From an uncultured Parabacteroides sp. (GTDB lineage Bacteria; Bacteroidota; Bacteroidia; Bacteroidales; Tannerellaceae), in contig NZ_CABUOD010000016.1 in assembly GCF_902493135.1 (NCBI RefSeq), forward strand, positions 39,903-103,902: a DNA stretch of 64,000 bases, written 5' to 3'. Positions 8,436-17,312 of this stretch are shown piece after piece. The notes below the pieces were generated by a model. It did no database searches. It was not told the origin of the DNA and was given only the letters and a program-made list of their open reading frames with translations. Each line of letters begins with the position of its first letter. Within the stretch, counting starts at the first letter, position 1. A program made the position numbers and the translations under genes.

Positions 8436-9722
8436 ATGAACAAAAAGATACTTCAGTTAGCGCTTCCCTCTATTGTTTCCAATATAACGGTTCCTCTGTT
8501 GGGACTGGTCGATGTGGCGATCGTCGGGCATTTGGGAGCCGCTTCCTATATCGGGGCGATCGCGGTAGGAGGAATGTTGTTCAATATTATTTACTGGCTG
8601 TTCGGTTTCCTGCGGATGGGAACGAGCGGGATGACGTCGCAGGCTTTGGGGAGACGGGATCTCCGGGAGGTCACGAGGGTTTTGTTTCGGTCGGTCGGTG
8701 TCGGGATGTTGATTTCTATGGCTTTGCTTCTGCTCCAGTATCCGATACGGTCAATAGCTTTCTTCTTGTTGGATACGACGGACGAGGTGGAGCGCTTGGC
8801 TACCTTATATTTCAATATTTGTATTTGGGGCGCACCGGCCGTGTTGGGGTTGTATGGTTTCTCCGGCTGGTTTATCGGAATGCAGAATTCCCGTTTCCCG
8901 ATGTTTATTGCGATCACCCAGAATGTCGTGAATATCGTGGCGAGCCTGATCTTTGTTTTTGTGTTCGGCATGAAGGTGCAAGGGGTTGCGACGGGAACGT
9001 TGATCGCCCAATATGGGGGCTTCGGGATGGCTGTATTCCTGTGGTACGCATTCTACCGGAAGCGGCTGGATGTCCGTATTTGCTGGCAGGAGGTCATGGA
9101 TAAGGTCGCCATGCGCCGTTTCTTCCTGGTGAATGGCGATATTTTCTTTCGTACGCTTTGCTTGGTGGCGGTTACTACATTTTTTACTTCTACGGGTGCA
9201 AGACAAGGGGATATCGTTTTGGCCGTTAATACGTTGCTGATGCAGCTGTTTACGCTTTTCTCCTATATCATGGACGGTTTTGCCTATGCGGGCGAGGCTT
9301 TGGCGGGACGTTATATCGGCGCCCGGAACCGAGTAGCCCTCAGCCGGATGATCCGTTTGCTGTTTGGCTGGGGGATCGGGCTGTCTCTTTCGTTTACGTT
9401 GCTTTATGGAGTAGGGGGGAAAGATTTTCTGTCTCTTCTGACAAATGATCCTGCGGTCATCCAAGAGGCCGGAACCTATTTCTATTGGGTACTGGCCGTC
9501 CCGTTTGCCGGCTTTGCCGCTTTTCTTTGGGACGGCATCCTGATCGGGGCGACGGCCACCCGCCTGATGCTTTATTCGATGTTGGTCGCTTCCGGCACTT
9601 TCTTTTTGATCTATTACCTCTTTTTCGGGATGATGGGCAATCATGCATTATGGATGGCGTTCCTGGCTTATTTATTCTTGCGTGGCATCATGCAATGGAT
9701 ATTATGGCATCGATCGGCTTAA
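8436..9722 (+). CDS. MATE family efflux transporter
   Basis: This is a multidrug and toxic compound extrusion (MATE) transporter of the DinF-like branch, expected to export cationic compounds in exchange for Na+ or H+. It has 428 residues with about 12 hydrophobic segments along the whole length and the usual N-terminal start ILQLALPSIVSNITVPLLGLVDVAIVGHLG, which matches the MATE helix 1 motif. A mid-protein YIMDGFAYAGEALAGRYIGA segment fits the second repeat. It is a single gene with its own promoter box and terminator. The real substrate cannot be predicted. Confidence 0.93.
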   Translation: MNKKILQLALPSIVSNITVPLLGLVDVAIVGHLGAASYIGAIAVGGMLFNIIYWLFGFLRMGTSGMTSQALGRRDLREVTRVLFRSVGVGMLISMALLLLQYPIRSIAFFLLDTTDEVERLATLYFNICIWGAPAVLGLYGFSGWFIGMQNSRFPMFIAITQNVVNIVASLIFVFVFGMKVQGVATGTLIAQYGGFGMAVFLWYAFYRKRLDVRICWQEVMDKVAMRRFFLVNGDIFFRTLCLVAVTTFFTSTGARQGDIVLAVNTLLMQLFTLFSYIMDGFAYAGEALAGRYIGARNRVALSRMIRLLFGWGIGLSLSFTLLYGVGGKDFLSLLTNDPAVIQEAGTYFYWVLAVPFAGFAAFLWDGILIGATATRLMLYSMLVASGTFFLIYYLFFGMMGNHALWMAFLAYLFLRGIMQWILWHRSA

Positions 9723-9742
9723 TACGGTCCTAAACATAAGAG

Positions 9743-9779
9743 AAAAGCCGGAAATCAAGAGAAGATATCCGGCTTTTTT
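9743..9779. terminator. Bidirectional rho-independent terminator
   Basis: AAAAGCCGGA (9743-9752) pairs with TCCGGCTTTT (9768-9777), followed by Ts on the plus strand and preceded by As that give Us on the minus strand. It can end both the MATE gene and the convergent etf/acyl-CoA dehydrogenase operon. Confidence 0.85.
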
Positions 9780-9796
9780 GAAAAATATACGCTCTA

Positions 9797-11503
9797 TTAT
9801 TGTCTGTAGTTTGCTAATTCGTCAGCATTGAAACTGTTGATGAAACTGCAGTGTTTTTCAACTTCCGCTTCGACATAGTTCAGATATACGACAGCCGATT
9901 TGGCGAACAATTCGGGAGCCTTTGTCGCATCCTGGATCAGGAGGTGGGCCATGATGCAGTCGGCAGCCATTTCCATCAACCGGCGGGCAACGAAGTCGAG
10001 CAGTTCCTGGTTCTGGGTTTCCTTCACCTTGTTCATGCAGGCTTCGAACTTATCGGCCATTTCAACCAGGCGTGCTTTCAGCGGTTCCATTTCCGGAGAG
10101 CAGGGGATTGCTTCGAATTCGCGGATGGTGGCCAGGTAAGAACCGTTTGTCACGTAACGGATGGCTGCAACCGTCTGCAACTGTGTCGTTCCCTCATAGA
10201 TGGAGGTGATGCGGGCATCGCGGTAGATACGTTGGCAGGCATATTCCAGCATGAAACCGGAACCACCATGAATCTGGATACAGTCGTATGCATTCTGGTT
10301 GGCATATTCGGAGTTCATGCCTTTTGCCAGCGGAGTGAAAGAGTCGGCTAATTTGGCATATTTCTTCTGTTCCTGGCGTTCTTCCGGTGTCAACTTGCGT
10401 TCACGTGCGATGTCGTCCAGCGCTTTGTAGATATCCACATAGCGGGAAGTCTGGTACAGTAACGCACGGCCGGCATCCAGCTTCGCTTTCATGATAGACA
10501 ACATGTCGTACACAGCCGGGAAGTCGATAATCGCTTTGCCGAACTGCTTGCGTTCTTTGGCGTATGCCAGACCTTCGTTGTAGGCGGCCTGGCTCAGACC
10601 GACAGATTGTGCGGCGATACCCAGACGGGCACCGTTCATCAGCGCCATTACATATTTGATCAAACCTAACTTGCGGTCCCCGCAAAGTTCGGCTTTCGCG
10701 TTCTTGTAAACCAGTTCGCAAGTAGGAGAACCGTGGATACCCAACTTGTTTTCGATTCGGCGGACATCGACGCCTCCCTGACGTTTGTCATAGATGAACA
10801 TGGACAAGCCGCGTCCGTCTTTCGTTCCTTCTTCCGAGCGGGCCAGAACCAGATGAAGGTCAGCATCCCCGTTTGTGATGAAACGTTTCACTCCGTTCAG
10901 CAACCAGCAATTTTCTTTTTCGTCGAAAGTAGCTTTCAGCATCACGGACTGCAAGTCGGAACCGGCATCCGGCTCCGTCAAGTCCATGGACATCGTTTCT
11001 CCGGCGCAGATACGCGGGATGAAACGGCTGTGCTGGTCTTCGTTTCCGAATTCATATAATGTTTCGATACAATCCTGCAACGACCAGATGTTTCCGAATC
11101 CGGCATCGGCGGCGGCCACGATTTCGGCGCACATGGTGTACGGCGTGATCGGGAAGTTCAAACCGCCGAAACGGCGCGGCATCGTCATACCGTTCAGGCC
11201 GGCTTTCACCATTGCATCCAGGTTCTGCTTGGTCCCGGAAGCGTATTCCACACGTCCGTTTGCGCAGTGAGGACCTTCTTCGTCGACACCTTCGGCATTG
11301 GGGGCAATGATTTCGCCTGTGATTTCGCCTGTGATTTCAAGCACTTTGTCGAACGAGTCCATCGCATCGGCATAATCCTGCGGTGCATAGTCGAACTCTT
11401 CTTTATCTCTGTAATTGCGTTCTTTCAGTTCGCAAATACGTTCCATCATCGGATTGTTCAAGTGATACTTGAGTTCCGGAATGTCTGTATAATAATTTGC
11501 CAT
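9797..11503 (-). CDS. Acyl-CoA dehydrogenase family protein
   Basis: This is a flavoprotein dehydrogenase that oxidises acyl-CoA and passes electrons to the ETF encoded just upstream. It has 568 residues, longer than the usual 380. The core has LTEPDAGSDLQSV (FAD/substrate loop), LNGVKRFITNGD, the SxG-type helix KERKQFGKAIIDFPAV and a catalytic glutamate E437 in IYEGTTQLQT. An extra C-terminal helical domain of about 120 residues follows, as in the long acyl-CoA dehydrogenases common in Bacteroidetes. It is the last gene of the etfB-etfA-acd operon, 4 bp after etfA. Chain-length specificity cannot be read from the sequence. Confidence 0.93.
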   Translation of the reverse strand: MANYYTDIPELKYHLNNPMMERICELKERNYRDKEEFDYAPQDYADAMDSFDKVLEITGEITGEIIAPNAEGVDEEGPHCANGRVEYASGTKQNLDAMVKAGLNGMTMPRRFGGLNFPITPYTMCAEIVAAADAGFGNIWSLQDCIETLYEFGNEDQHSRFIPRICAGETMSMDLTEPDAGSDLQSVMLKATFDEKENCWLLNGVKRFITNGDADLHLVLARSEEGTKDGRGLSMFIYDKRQGGVDVRRIENKLGIHGSPTCELVYKNAKAELCGDRKLGLIKYVMALMNGARLGIAAQSVGLSQAAYNEGLAYAKERKQFGKAIIDFPAVYDMLSIMKAKLDAGRALLYQTSRYVDIYKALDDIARERKLTPEERQEQKKYAKLADSFTPLAKGMNSEYANQNAYDCIQIHGGSGFMLEYACQRIYRDARITSIYEGTTQLQTVAAIRYVTNGSYLATIREFEAIPCSPEMEPLKARLVEMADKFEACMNKVKETQNQELLDFVARRLMEMAADCIMAHLLIQDATKAPELFAKSAVVYLNYVEAEVEKHCSFINSFNADELANYRQ

Positions 11504-11507
11504 CTCT

Positions 11508-12527
11508 TTACTTGCTGTTCTGTTTGTAATACTTAATCATCTTCGGGATCACTTCTTCCACGGTGCCGTTGATCACGTAGTCGGCAATCGTGTTGATCGG
11601 AGCGTTCTCGTCGTTGTTGATAGAGATGATGATACCTGCATCCTGCATACCTGCGATGTGCTGGATCTGTCCGGAGATACCGCAAGCGATATACAGTTTC
11701 GGACGGACTGTCACACCTGTCTGGCCGATCTGGCGGTCATGGTCGCAGAAACCGGCGTCAACGGCAGCACGGCTGGCGCCCACTTCGGCATGAAGTTCCT
11801 TGGCCAGTTCGAACAACATATCGAAACCTTCCTTGGACCCCATTCCGTAGCCGCCGGCTACAACGATCGGGGCACCTTTCAGGTTGTGTTTGGCCTTTTC
11901 TACGTGGCGGTCGATGACCTTTACGACATAATCCGTTTCCGGAACATATTTGGCGACGTCGTGTATTACCACTTCGCCTTTATAATCGGCGTCCAGAATT
12001 TCTTTTTTCATCACGCCTTCGCGTACAGTCGCCATCTGAGGACGGTGTTCCGGGTTGATGATCGTCGCCACGATGTTACCGCCGAACGCGGGGCGGATCT
12101 GGTATAACAGGTTCTCGTATGTCTGACCTGCTCTCTTGTCTTCGTGCGAACCGATTTCGAGGGAAGTACAGTCGGCAGTCAGGCCGCTCGTCAGTGCAGA
12201 AGAAACACGGGGACCTAAGTCGCGGCCGATAACCGTTGCTCCCATCAGGCAGATCTGCGGTTTTTCTTCTTTGAACAGGTTGATCAGAACAGAGGAGTGA
12301 GGAAGGGAAGTGTACGGGAACAGGCCCGGGGCATCGAAAACATGCACCTTGTCCACACCATAAGGCATCACCTGCTTTTCAATTCCTTCCAGTCCGGAAC
12401 CGGCTACGATGGCTTCGAGTTGGCAGTTCAACTGATTGGCTAACTTGCGACCTTTGGTCAGCAGTTCGAGGCTTACATCGGCAACCGTCGTACCTTCAAG
12501 CTCACAATATACAAATACGTTATTCAT
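11508..12527 (-). CDS. etfA: Electron transfer flavoprotein subunit alpha
   Basis: This is the FAD-binding alpha subunit of the electron transfer flavoprotein, 339 residues. The N-terminal alpha/beta domain (about 1-190) is followed by the C-terminal FAD domain with VVAGGYGMGSKEGF, VGASRAAVDAGF, QIGQTGVTVRPKLYIACGIS and the diagnostic GISGQIQHIAGM. It shuttles electrons between the acyl-CoA dehydrogenase encoded 4 bp downstream and a quinone or ferredoxin partner. No iron-sulfur or bifurcation-specific extension is seen. It starts 4 bp after etfB ends. Confidence 0.96.
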   Translation of the reverse strand: MNNVFVYCELEGTTVADVSLELLTKGRKLANQLNCQLEAIVAGSGLEGIEKQVMPYGVDKVHVFDAPGLFPYTSLPHSSVLINLFKEEKPQICLMGATVIGRDLGPRVSSALTSGLTADCTSLEIGSHEDKRAGQTYENLLYQIRPAFGGNIVATIINPEHRPQMATVREGVMKKEILDADYKGEVVIHDVAKYVPETDYVVKVIDRHVEKAKHNLKGAPIVVAGGYGMGSKEGFDMLFELAKELHAEVGASRAAVDAGFCDHDRQIGQTGVTVRPKLYIACGISGQIQHIAGMQDAGIIISINNDENAPINTIADYVINGTVEEVIPKMIKYYKQNSK

Positions 12528-12531
12528 AATC

Positions 12532-13437
12532 TTATCCGATAGTGTGGTTAGCTAACAGTTCAACAATCAAATCTTCCACATCCTTGTCCGAGCCGGTCAG
12601 CGTCTTGCTTTCCTTTGCCTGGAACACGATGTTTTGAATGGCTTTCACCTTTGTCGGCGAACCGGACAAACCGCATTGTGCAAGATCTCCGTTCACATCG
12701 GCAACACTCCATTCAGGAATATTCAGGTACGGACGTTTTTCATACAGTTCAGGGTATGACAGCGCCGATACGCCTTCCGGATGGCAAGCGGGAGCGGGAG
12801 CTTTTTCCTGTGCGCCCAATGCCCGTTTGTATTTCATCACCAACTTGGCGTTACGCGGACGGCAGGGGGCGGCCGAACCATTGACCGTGATCACGATAGG
12901 CAGCGGGCCTTCTACTGTTTCGACACCGCCATCGATATGCCGTTTTACTGTGATGCTGCGATTCTTCTCGTCTACGTTCAGGATCTCTTCGGCATATGTG
13001 ACCTGTGTCAATCCTAACTTTTCAGCAACTTGGGGGCCTACTTGTGCCGTATCGCCGTCGATAGCCTGGCGTCCTCCGATGATAATATCGTAGTCACCTA
13101 TTTTCTTGATCGCTGTGGCAAGCGCATAAGACGTTGCCAACGTGTCGGCGCCGGCAAATGCACGGTCGGTCAGCAGATAACCACCGTCTGCTCCCCGGTA
13201 TAAACCTTCACGAATAATTTCTGCAGCACGCCCCGGGCCCATTGTCAACAGGGTTACCGTAGTTCCCGGATAGGCGTCTTTCAAGCGGAGGGCTTGTTCT
13301 AATGCGTTCAGGTCTTCCGGGTTGAAGATTGCGGGAAGAGCGGCACGGTTGATAGTTCCGTCCTCTTTCATCGCATCCTTTCCCACATTGCGTGTGTCCG
13401 GGACCTGTTTCGCCAATACAATAATTTTTAAACTCAT
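12532..13437 (-). CDS. etfB: Electron transfer flavoprotein subunit beta
   Basis: This is the beta subunit of the electron transfer flavoprotein, 301 residues and somewhat longer than the 250-260 of the classical form. It shows LALEQALRLKD-type N-terminal sequence (NALEQALRLKDAYPGTTVT), the nucleotide-site segment IIGGRQAIDGDTAQVGPQVAEKLG region, and TVNGSAAPCRPRNAKLVMKYKRA. It is the first gene of the etfB-etfA-acd operon and has a well-formed promoter about 60 bp upstream. The dinucleotide bound by the beta subunit (AMP or FAD) cannot be decided from sequence reading alone. Confidence 0.95.
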   Translation of the reverse strand: MSLKIIVLAKQVPDTRNVGKDAMKEDGTINRAALPAIFNPEDLNALEQALRLKDAYPGTTVTLLTMGPGRAAEIIREGLYRGADGGYLLTDRAFAGADTLATSYALATAIKKIGDYDIIIGGRQAIDGDTAQVGPQVAEKLGLTQVTYAEEILNVDEKNRSITVKRHIDGGVETVEGPLPIVITVNGSAAPCRPRNAKLVMKYKRALGAQEKAPAPACHPEGVSALSYPELYEKRPYLNIPEWSVADVNGDLAQCGLSGSPTKVKAIQNIVFQAKESKTLTGSDKDVEDLIVELLANHTIG

Positions 13438-13502
13438 ATTATAGGAATATTAGATTTCTATATTGGATATTTGTTTGAATTAACCTTCTGAATACTGACC
13501 TG

Positions 13503-13532
13503 CAAAAGTAATCAAACATTCTTTATATCAAA
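13503..13532 (-). promoter_or_regulatory. Promoter of the etfB-etfA-acd operon
   Basis: On the minus strand TTTG (13532-13529) and TACTTTTG (13510-13503) are separated by 18 bp, a very good match to the Bacteroidetes TTTG/TAnnTTTG promoter. The expected start of transcription is near 13496, about 60 nt before the etfB ATG. Confidence 0.7.
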
Positions 13533-13617
13533 GAACTTTCGTTCGGAATCTGCACACTTTAGGTTTTTTTGAGCATATCCTTTCTTTTTACTTACCACCT
13601 TGCTAATCGCCATAATT

Positions 13618-13690
13618 TAGGCACAGATTACACGGAAAACACGGAAAGAAAATAAATTTATCCGTGTAAATCCGTGAAATCCGTGCCTGA
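13618..13690. repeat. Dispersed-type palindromic element
   Basis: The sequence from GGCACAGATT to AATCCGTGCC can fold back on itself: GGCAC pairs with GTGCC, and CACGGA blocks pair with TCCGTG blocks. Four ACGGA/TCCGT units occur within about 70 bp. It resembles CCGTG-rich palindromic repeats that I recall from many Bacteroidales intergenic regions. It sits between the etf promoter and the 3' end of gcvP; together with the hairpin at 13711 it accounts for most of this 326-bp gap. Confidence 0.6.
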
Positions 13691-13710
13691 AAGATTGTGA
13701 TAAAAGTGCT

Positions 13711-13739
13711 TTGACTCCGTCTTGTCAAGTCGGAGTCAA
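13711..13739 (-). terminator. Terminator-like hairpin after gcvP
   Basis: TTGACTCCG (13711-13719) and CGGAGTCAA (13731-13739) form a perfect 9-bp stem with an 11-nt loop, 25 bp past the gcvP stop. The minus-strand flank has only a weak T-run, so termination strength is uncertain. Confidence 0.5.
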
Positions 13740-13763
13740 GTAATTGGTTTGCACCGGTTTATA

Positions 13764-16616
13764 TTAAATTTCACATGCGCAAAGTGTGGGGATCAGATTG
13801 CGGTCGCCATACGCATTGTCTACGCGGGCTACGTTGATCCAGAACTTGCTGTCGTGCAACCATTCCAGCGGGAAGGCGGCCTTGCTACGCGGATACTCGT
13901 GTTTCCATTCGTCGGCCGTTACTTCGTATTCGGGATGAGGAGCGTTCTTTAATACGTTGTCTTCCTTCGAAGCCTTGCCTTCTTCCACTTCCTTGATTTC
14001 GTTCCAGATACATTCCAGTACTTCGACGAAACGATCCAGTTCGGCTTTGCTTTCGCTTTCGGTCGGTTCGACCATCAGAGTGCCGTGAACCGGGAAGGAA
14101 AGGGTCGGCGCATGGTAGCCGAAATCCATCAGGCGCTTGGCGATATCGCCTTCATCGATGCCCGAACGTTCTTTTACCGTGCGGCATTCCAGGATCAGTT
14201 CGTGACCGACGCGCCCTGTGGCACCTGTGTAAACGATTCCGTACGTGTCTTTGAATTTAGCCGCCAGGTAGTTCGCATTCAGGATCGCGGTCTTGGTGGC
14301 CGTTTCCAATCCTTCTGTTCCCAACATACGGATATAAGCGTATGTGATCGGCAGAATGCCCGCGCTACCGTATGGTGCTGCGGAGACTGTGTTCAGACCG
14401 TTGCCCCATAATACCGGATGTTGCGGCAGGAACGGGACGAGGTGCTCGGCAACGCAAATCGGACCGACGCCGGGACCGCCTCCTCCGTGAGGTGAAGAGA
14501 AGGTCTTATGCAGGTTCAGGTGGCAGACGTCTGCACCGATAGTACCCGGATTGGTCAGGCCGACCTGTGCGTTCATGTTGGCGCCGTCCATATAGAGCTG
14601 ACCGCCGCAAGCGTGGACAATGTCGCACATTTCCTTGATGTCCACTTCGAAGATACCGTGAGTGGACGGATAGGTGATCATGCTGGCCGCCAGGTTGTCC
14701 TTGTTGGCTTCGGCTTTTGCCCGGAAATCATCCAGGTCGATATTACCATTGTCGTCACATTTTACCGTAACGGTCGTGAACCCGCACTGGATCGCACTTG
14801 CCGGGTTTGTACCGTGGGCGGAAGCCGGGAGCAGGACGATGTTGCGATGTCCCTGCCCGATGCTTTCCAGATAAGCCCGGATTACGCGCAAACCGGTATA
14901 TTCACCGGCTGCCCCGGAATTCGGTTGCAGCGTACAGCCTTTGAATCCGGTAATCTCGCACAGATAAGCCGATAAGTTTTCTATCAGTTCCTTATAGCCT
15001 TCCACCTGGTCTTCCGGCGCATACGGATGTATATTCATGAATTCCGGGCGGCTGAGCGGAAGCATGGTCGATGCCGGATTCAGTTTCATCGTACAAGAAC
15101 CTAAGGAGATCATGGATTGGGCCAATGAAACATCCTTGCGTCCCAAACGGGTGATGTAACGCATCAGCTCCGTTTCGGTATGATATTTCTTGAATACGTC
15201 TTCTTGCAGGAATTCGGAAGTACGGGCGAACTTCGGATCGAAATAAGTCTTTTCGGGAACGGCTTCTTTCAGCATGTAATCCTTTCCGGCTGCCCCTGCG
15301 AAGATATACAGCAATACGCCGATATCGGTCGGTCCGGTCGTTTCGTCCAAGCTGATGCCGATCTGTCCGGCTTCGAAATAACGCAAGTTCACCTTGCATT
15401 CCAATGCGATCTCGCGGAGTGCATTGATGGATACATGTTCCGGCAATTGGACTTTCAGTGTGTCGAAATAGTCTTTGTTCAGTTGCTTGTAGCCCAGCTT
15501 CTCCAGTTCTCCAGCCAGGAAACCGGCCGAAGCATGGATACGGCCTGCGATGTTCTTCAAGCCTTCGGCACCGTGGTAAACAGCGTAGAAACCTGCCATC
15601 GTGGCCAGCAAGGCTTGAGCGGTACAGATATTGGAGGTAGCCTTTTCACGTTTGATATGCTGTTCGCGTGTTTGCAAAGCCAAGCGGTAAGCCGCGTGTC
15701 CATAGGCATCTTTGGAAATGCCGATGATACGTCCGGGGATGGAACGCTTGTATTCGTCTTTCGTAGCGAAGAATGCGGCGGACGGGCCCCCGTAGAACAT
15801 CGGGATGCCGAAACGCTGGCTGCTCCCGAATACGACGTCTGCCCCCCATTCTCCCGGAGGTGTCAGCAAGACGAGGCTCATCAGGTCGGCGGCAACGGCG
15901 ACACGTGCTCCGCCGGCATTGGCACGCACGATAAATTCTTTATAATCTTCAATCGAACCGTCGGCATTCGGATACTGGACGATCGCCCCGAATACGTCCG
16001 GAGTGAATTCGAATGTCTTGTAATCGCCCGTAACCACCTTGATGCCTTGCGGGATCATACGGGTGTTGATAACGGCCAGTGTAGAGGCGAATACGTTTTC
16101 GTCGACAAACAACGTATTGGCTCCGGCTTTCACCTGTGCCCGGCTCCGGCTTCCGTGGAACATGGTTGCCGCTTCGGCGGCAGCTGTCGCTTCATCCAGC
16201 AGGGAACAGTTAGCCAGCGGCAGGCCGGTCAGTTCGGCGATAACGGTCTGGAAATTCAACAATGCCTCCAGGCGTCCTTGTGAAACTTCTGCCTGGTACG
16301 GGGTGTAGGAAGTGTACCAAACCGGGTTTTCGAATACGTTACGCTGGATAGGCGCCGGACAAACCGTATCATACCAGCCCATTCCGATATAAGAAGTGAA
16401 GACTTCGTTCTTGGAAGCCAGTTCCGAGATGTGCTCTGCGAACTCGCGTTCCGTCATGGGTTCGGGAAGGTTGAGCGGCTCTTTCAAACGGATGTCGGAC
16501 GGGATGGTCTGATCGATCAGTTCGTCAACCGACTTGACGCCGATGGCTTGCAGCATGGAAGGGATGTCTTCTGCCGAAATGCCGACGTGGCGGTTTACAA
16601 ATTTATTAGTGTCCAT
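13764..16616 (-). CDS. gcvP: Glycine dehydrogenase (decarboxylating), P-protein
   Basis: This is the P-protein of the glycine cleavage system: a PLP enzyme that decarboxylates glycine and loads aminomethyl onto lipoyl H-protein. At 950 residues it is the fused, full-length form. The N-terminal half starts FVNRHVGISAEDIPSML, and the C-terminal half carries the PLP lysine K704 in NLHKTFSSPHGGGGPG. GCVT, GCVH and LPD genes are not in the window. It is probably the last gene of an operon with rsmG and the MBL-fold gene upstream (57-bp gap). No glycine riboswitch-like fold was seen upstream; that gap is a run of TTATGAATTATGA-type repeats. Confidence 0.98.
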   Translation of the reverse strand: MDTNKFVNRHVGISAEDIPSMLQAIGVKSVDELIDQTIPSDIRLKEPLNLPEPMTEREFAEHISELASKNEVFTSYIGMGWYDTVCPAPIQRNVFENPVWYTSYTPYQAEVSQGRLEALLNFQTVIAELTGLPLANCSLLDEATAAAEAATMFHGSRSRAQVKAGANTLFVDENVFASTLAVINTRMIPQGIKVVTGDYKTFEFTPDVFGAIVQYPNADGSIEDYKEFIVRANAGGARVAVAADLMSLVLLTPPGEWGADVVFGSSQRFGIPMFYGGPSAAFFATKDEYKRSIPGRIIGISKDAYGHAAYRLALQTREQHIKREKATSNICTAQALLATMAGFYAVYHGAEGLKNIAGRIHASAGFLAGELEKLGYKQLNKDYFDTLKVQLPEHVSINALREIALECKVNLRYFEAGQIGISLDETTGPTDIGVLLYIFAGAAGKDYMLKEAVPEKTYFDPKFARTSEFLQEDVFKKYHTETELMRYITRLGRKDVSLAQSMISLGSCTMKLNPASTMLPLSRPEFMNIHPYAPEDQVEGYKELIENLSAYLCEITGFKGCTLQPNSGAAGEYTGLRVIRAYLESIGQGHRNIVLLPASAHGTNPASAIQCGFTTVTVKCDDNGNIDLDDFRAKAEANKDNLAASMITYPSTHGIFEVDIKEMCDIVHACGGQLYMDGANMNAQVGLTNPGTIGADVCHLNLHKTFSSPHGGGGPGVGPICVAEHLVPFLPQHPVLWGNGLNTVSAAPYGSAGILPITYAYIRMLGTEGLETATKTAILNANYLAAKFKDTYGIVYTGATGRVGHELILECRTVKERSGIDEGDIAKRLMDFGYHAPTLSFPVHGTLMVEPTESESKAELDRFVEVLECIWNEIKEVEEGKASKEDNVLKNAPHPEYEVTADEWKHEYPRSKAAFPLEWLHDSKFWINVARVDNAYGDRNLIPTLCACEI

Positions 16617-16673
16617 AATATTATGAATTATGATTTATGAATTATGAATTGTCTTTTAATTCTTAATTGTCAA
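16617..16673. repeat. AT-rich near-tandem spacer before gcvP
   Basis: The 57-bp gap between gcvP and the MBL-fold gene is made of TTATGAATTATGA-like units followed by AATTGTCAATT. A very similar AT-rich spacer directly precedes the GH2 gene at 56689. It leaves no room for a typical promoter or riboswitch. Confidence 0.5.
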
Positions 16674-17312
16674 TTATAAATAGGGGTTATTAAACTTTTC
16701 ATCGATGACTCTTGTCTCCGGTCCGTGTCCCGGGTAGATTACCGTCTCGTCGGGAAGCGAAAGGAGCTTGTCGCGGATGGCGGCAACCAATACTTCCTGG
16801 TTTCCGCCCCAAAGGTCGGTACGGCCGATACTCCCGGCAAACAGTGCATCGCCGACGATCGCGAAGCCGTTCTTTTTGTTATAGAAAGCGACACTGCCGG
16901 GCGAGTGGCCGGGAACAGTCAGCACTTGCAGTTCGGATGTGCCGAACTTGATGATTTCGCCTCCTACGATATATTTTTCAACCGGGACGTTCTCGACATG
17001 CTGACGAAGTCCGAACAACTTGGCCTGTTCGTCGGGAGAGGGCAGTTTCTGGACATCCAGCTTGTTCGCTTCGGGTTTCAAACCGTATGTCTTATGTATA
17101 AAACCGTTTCCGAACACGTGATCCACGTGCAGGTGCGTGCAGAGCAAATGTTTTAATGTCAACTTGTTTTCGAGGATAAAGTCGGTTATCTCCTTTTCCT
17201 CTTCCTTGCGGCAGCAGCCACAATCGATCAGCACGGCTTCGCGTGTATCATCATACAGCAGGAATGTATTTTCCTGGAAATAATTGAACTCGAACGATTT
17301 TATTGTAATCAT
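16674..17312 (-). CDS. MBL-fold metallo-hydrolase (glyoxalase II-like)
   Basis: This is a small zinc hydrolase of the metallo-beta-lactamase superfamily, 212 residues. The metal-binding signature is HLHVDH (H60, H62, D64, H65) in LLCTHLHVDHVFGNG, followed by PGHSPGSVAFY (third histidine), the bridging aspartate in IVGDALFAGSIGR and the last histidine in IYPGHGPET. This layout fits the hydroxyacylglutathione hydrolase-like branch, which often acts on thioesters. It has no signal peptide. Its start overlaps the end of rsmG by 4 bp. The physiological substrate is unknown. Confidence 0.92.
   Translation of the reverse strand: MITIKSFEFNYFQENTFLLYDDTREAVLIDCGCCRKEEEKEITDFILENKLTLKHLLCTHLHVDHVFGNGFIHKTYGLKPEANKLDVQKLPSPDEQAKLFGLRQHVENVPVEKYIVGGEIIKFGTSELQVLTVPGHSPGSVAFYNKKNGFAIVGDALFAGSIGRTDLWGGNQEVLVAAIRDKLLSLPDETVIYPGHGPETRVIDEKFNNPYL

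Noticed and set aside
16617..16673. Glycine riboswitch ahead of gcvP
   Set aside because: The 57-bp gap is a TTATGAATTATGA repeat with none of the conserved riboswitch sequence or room for the fold.
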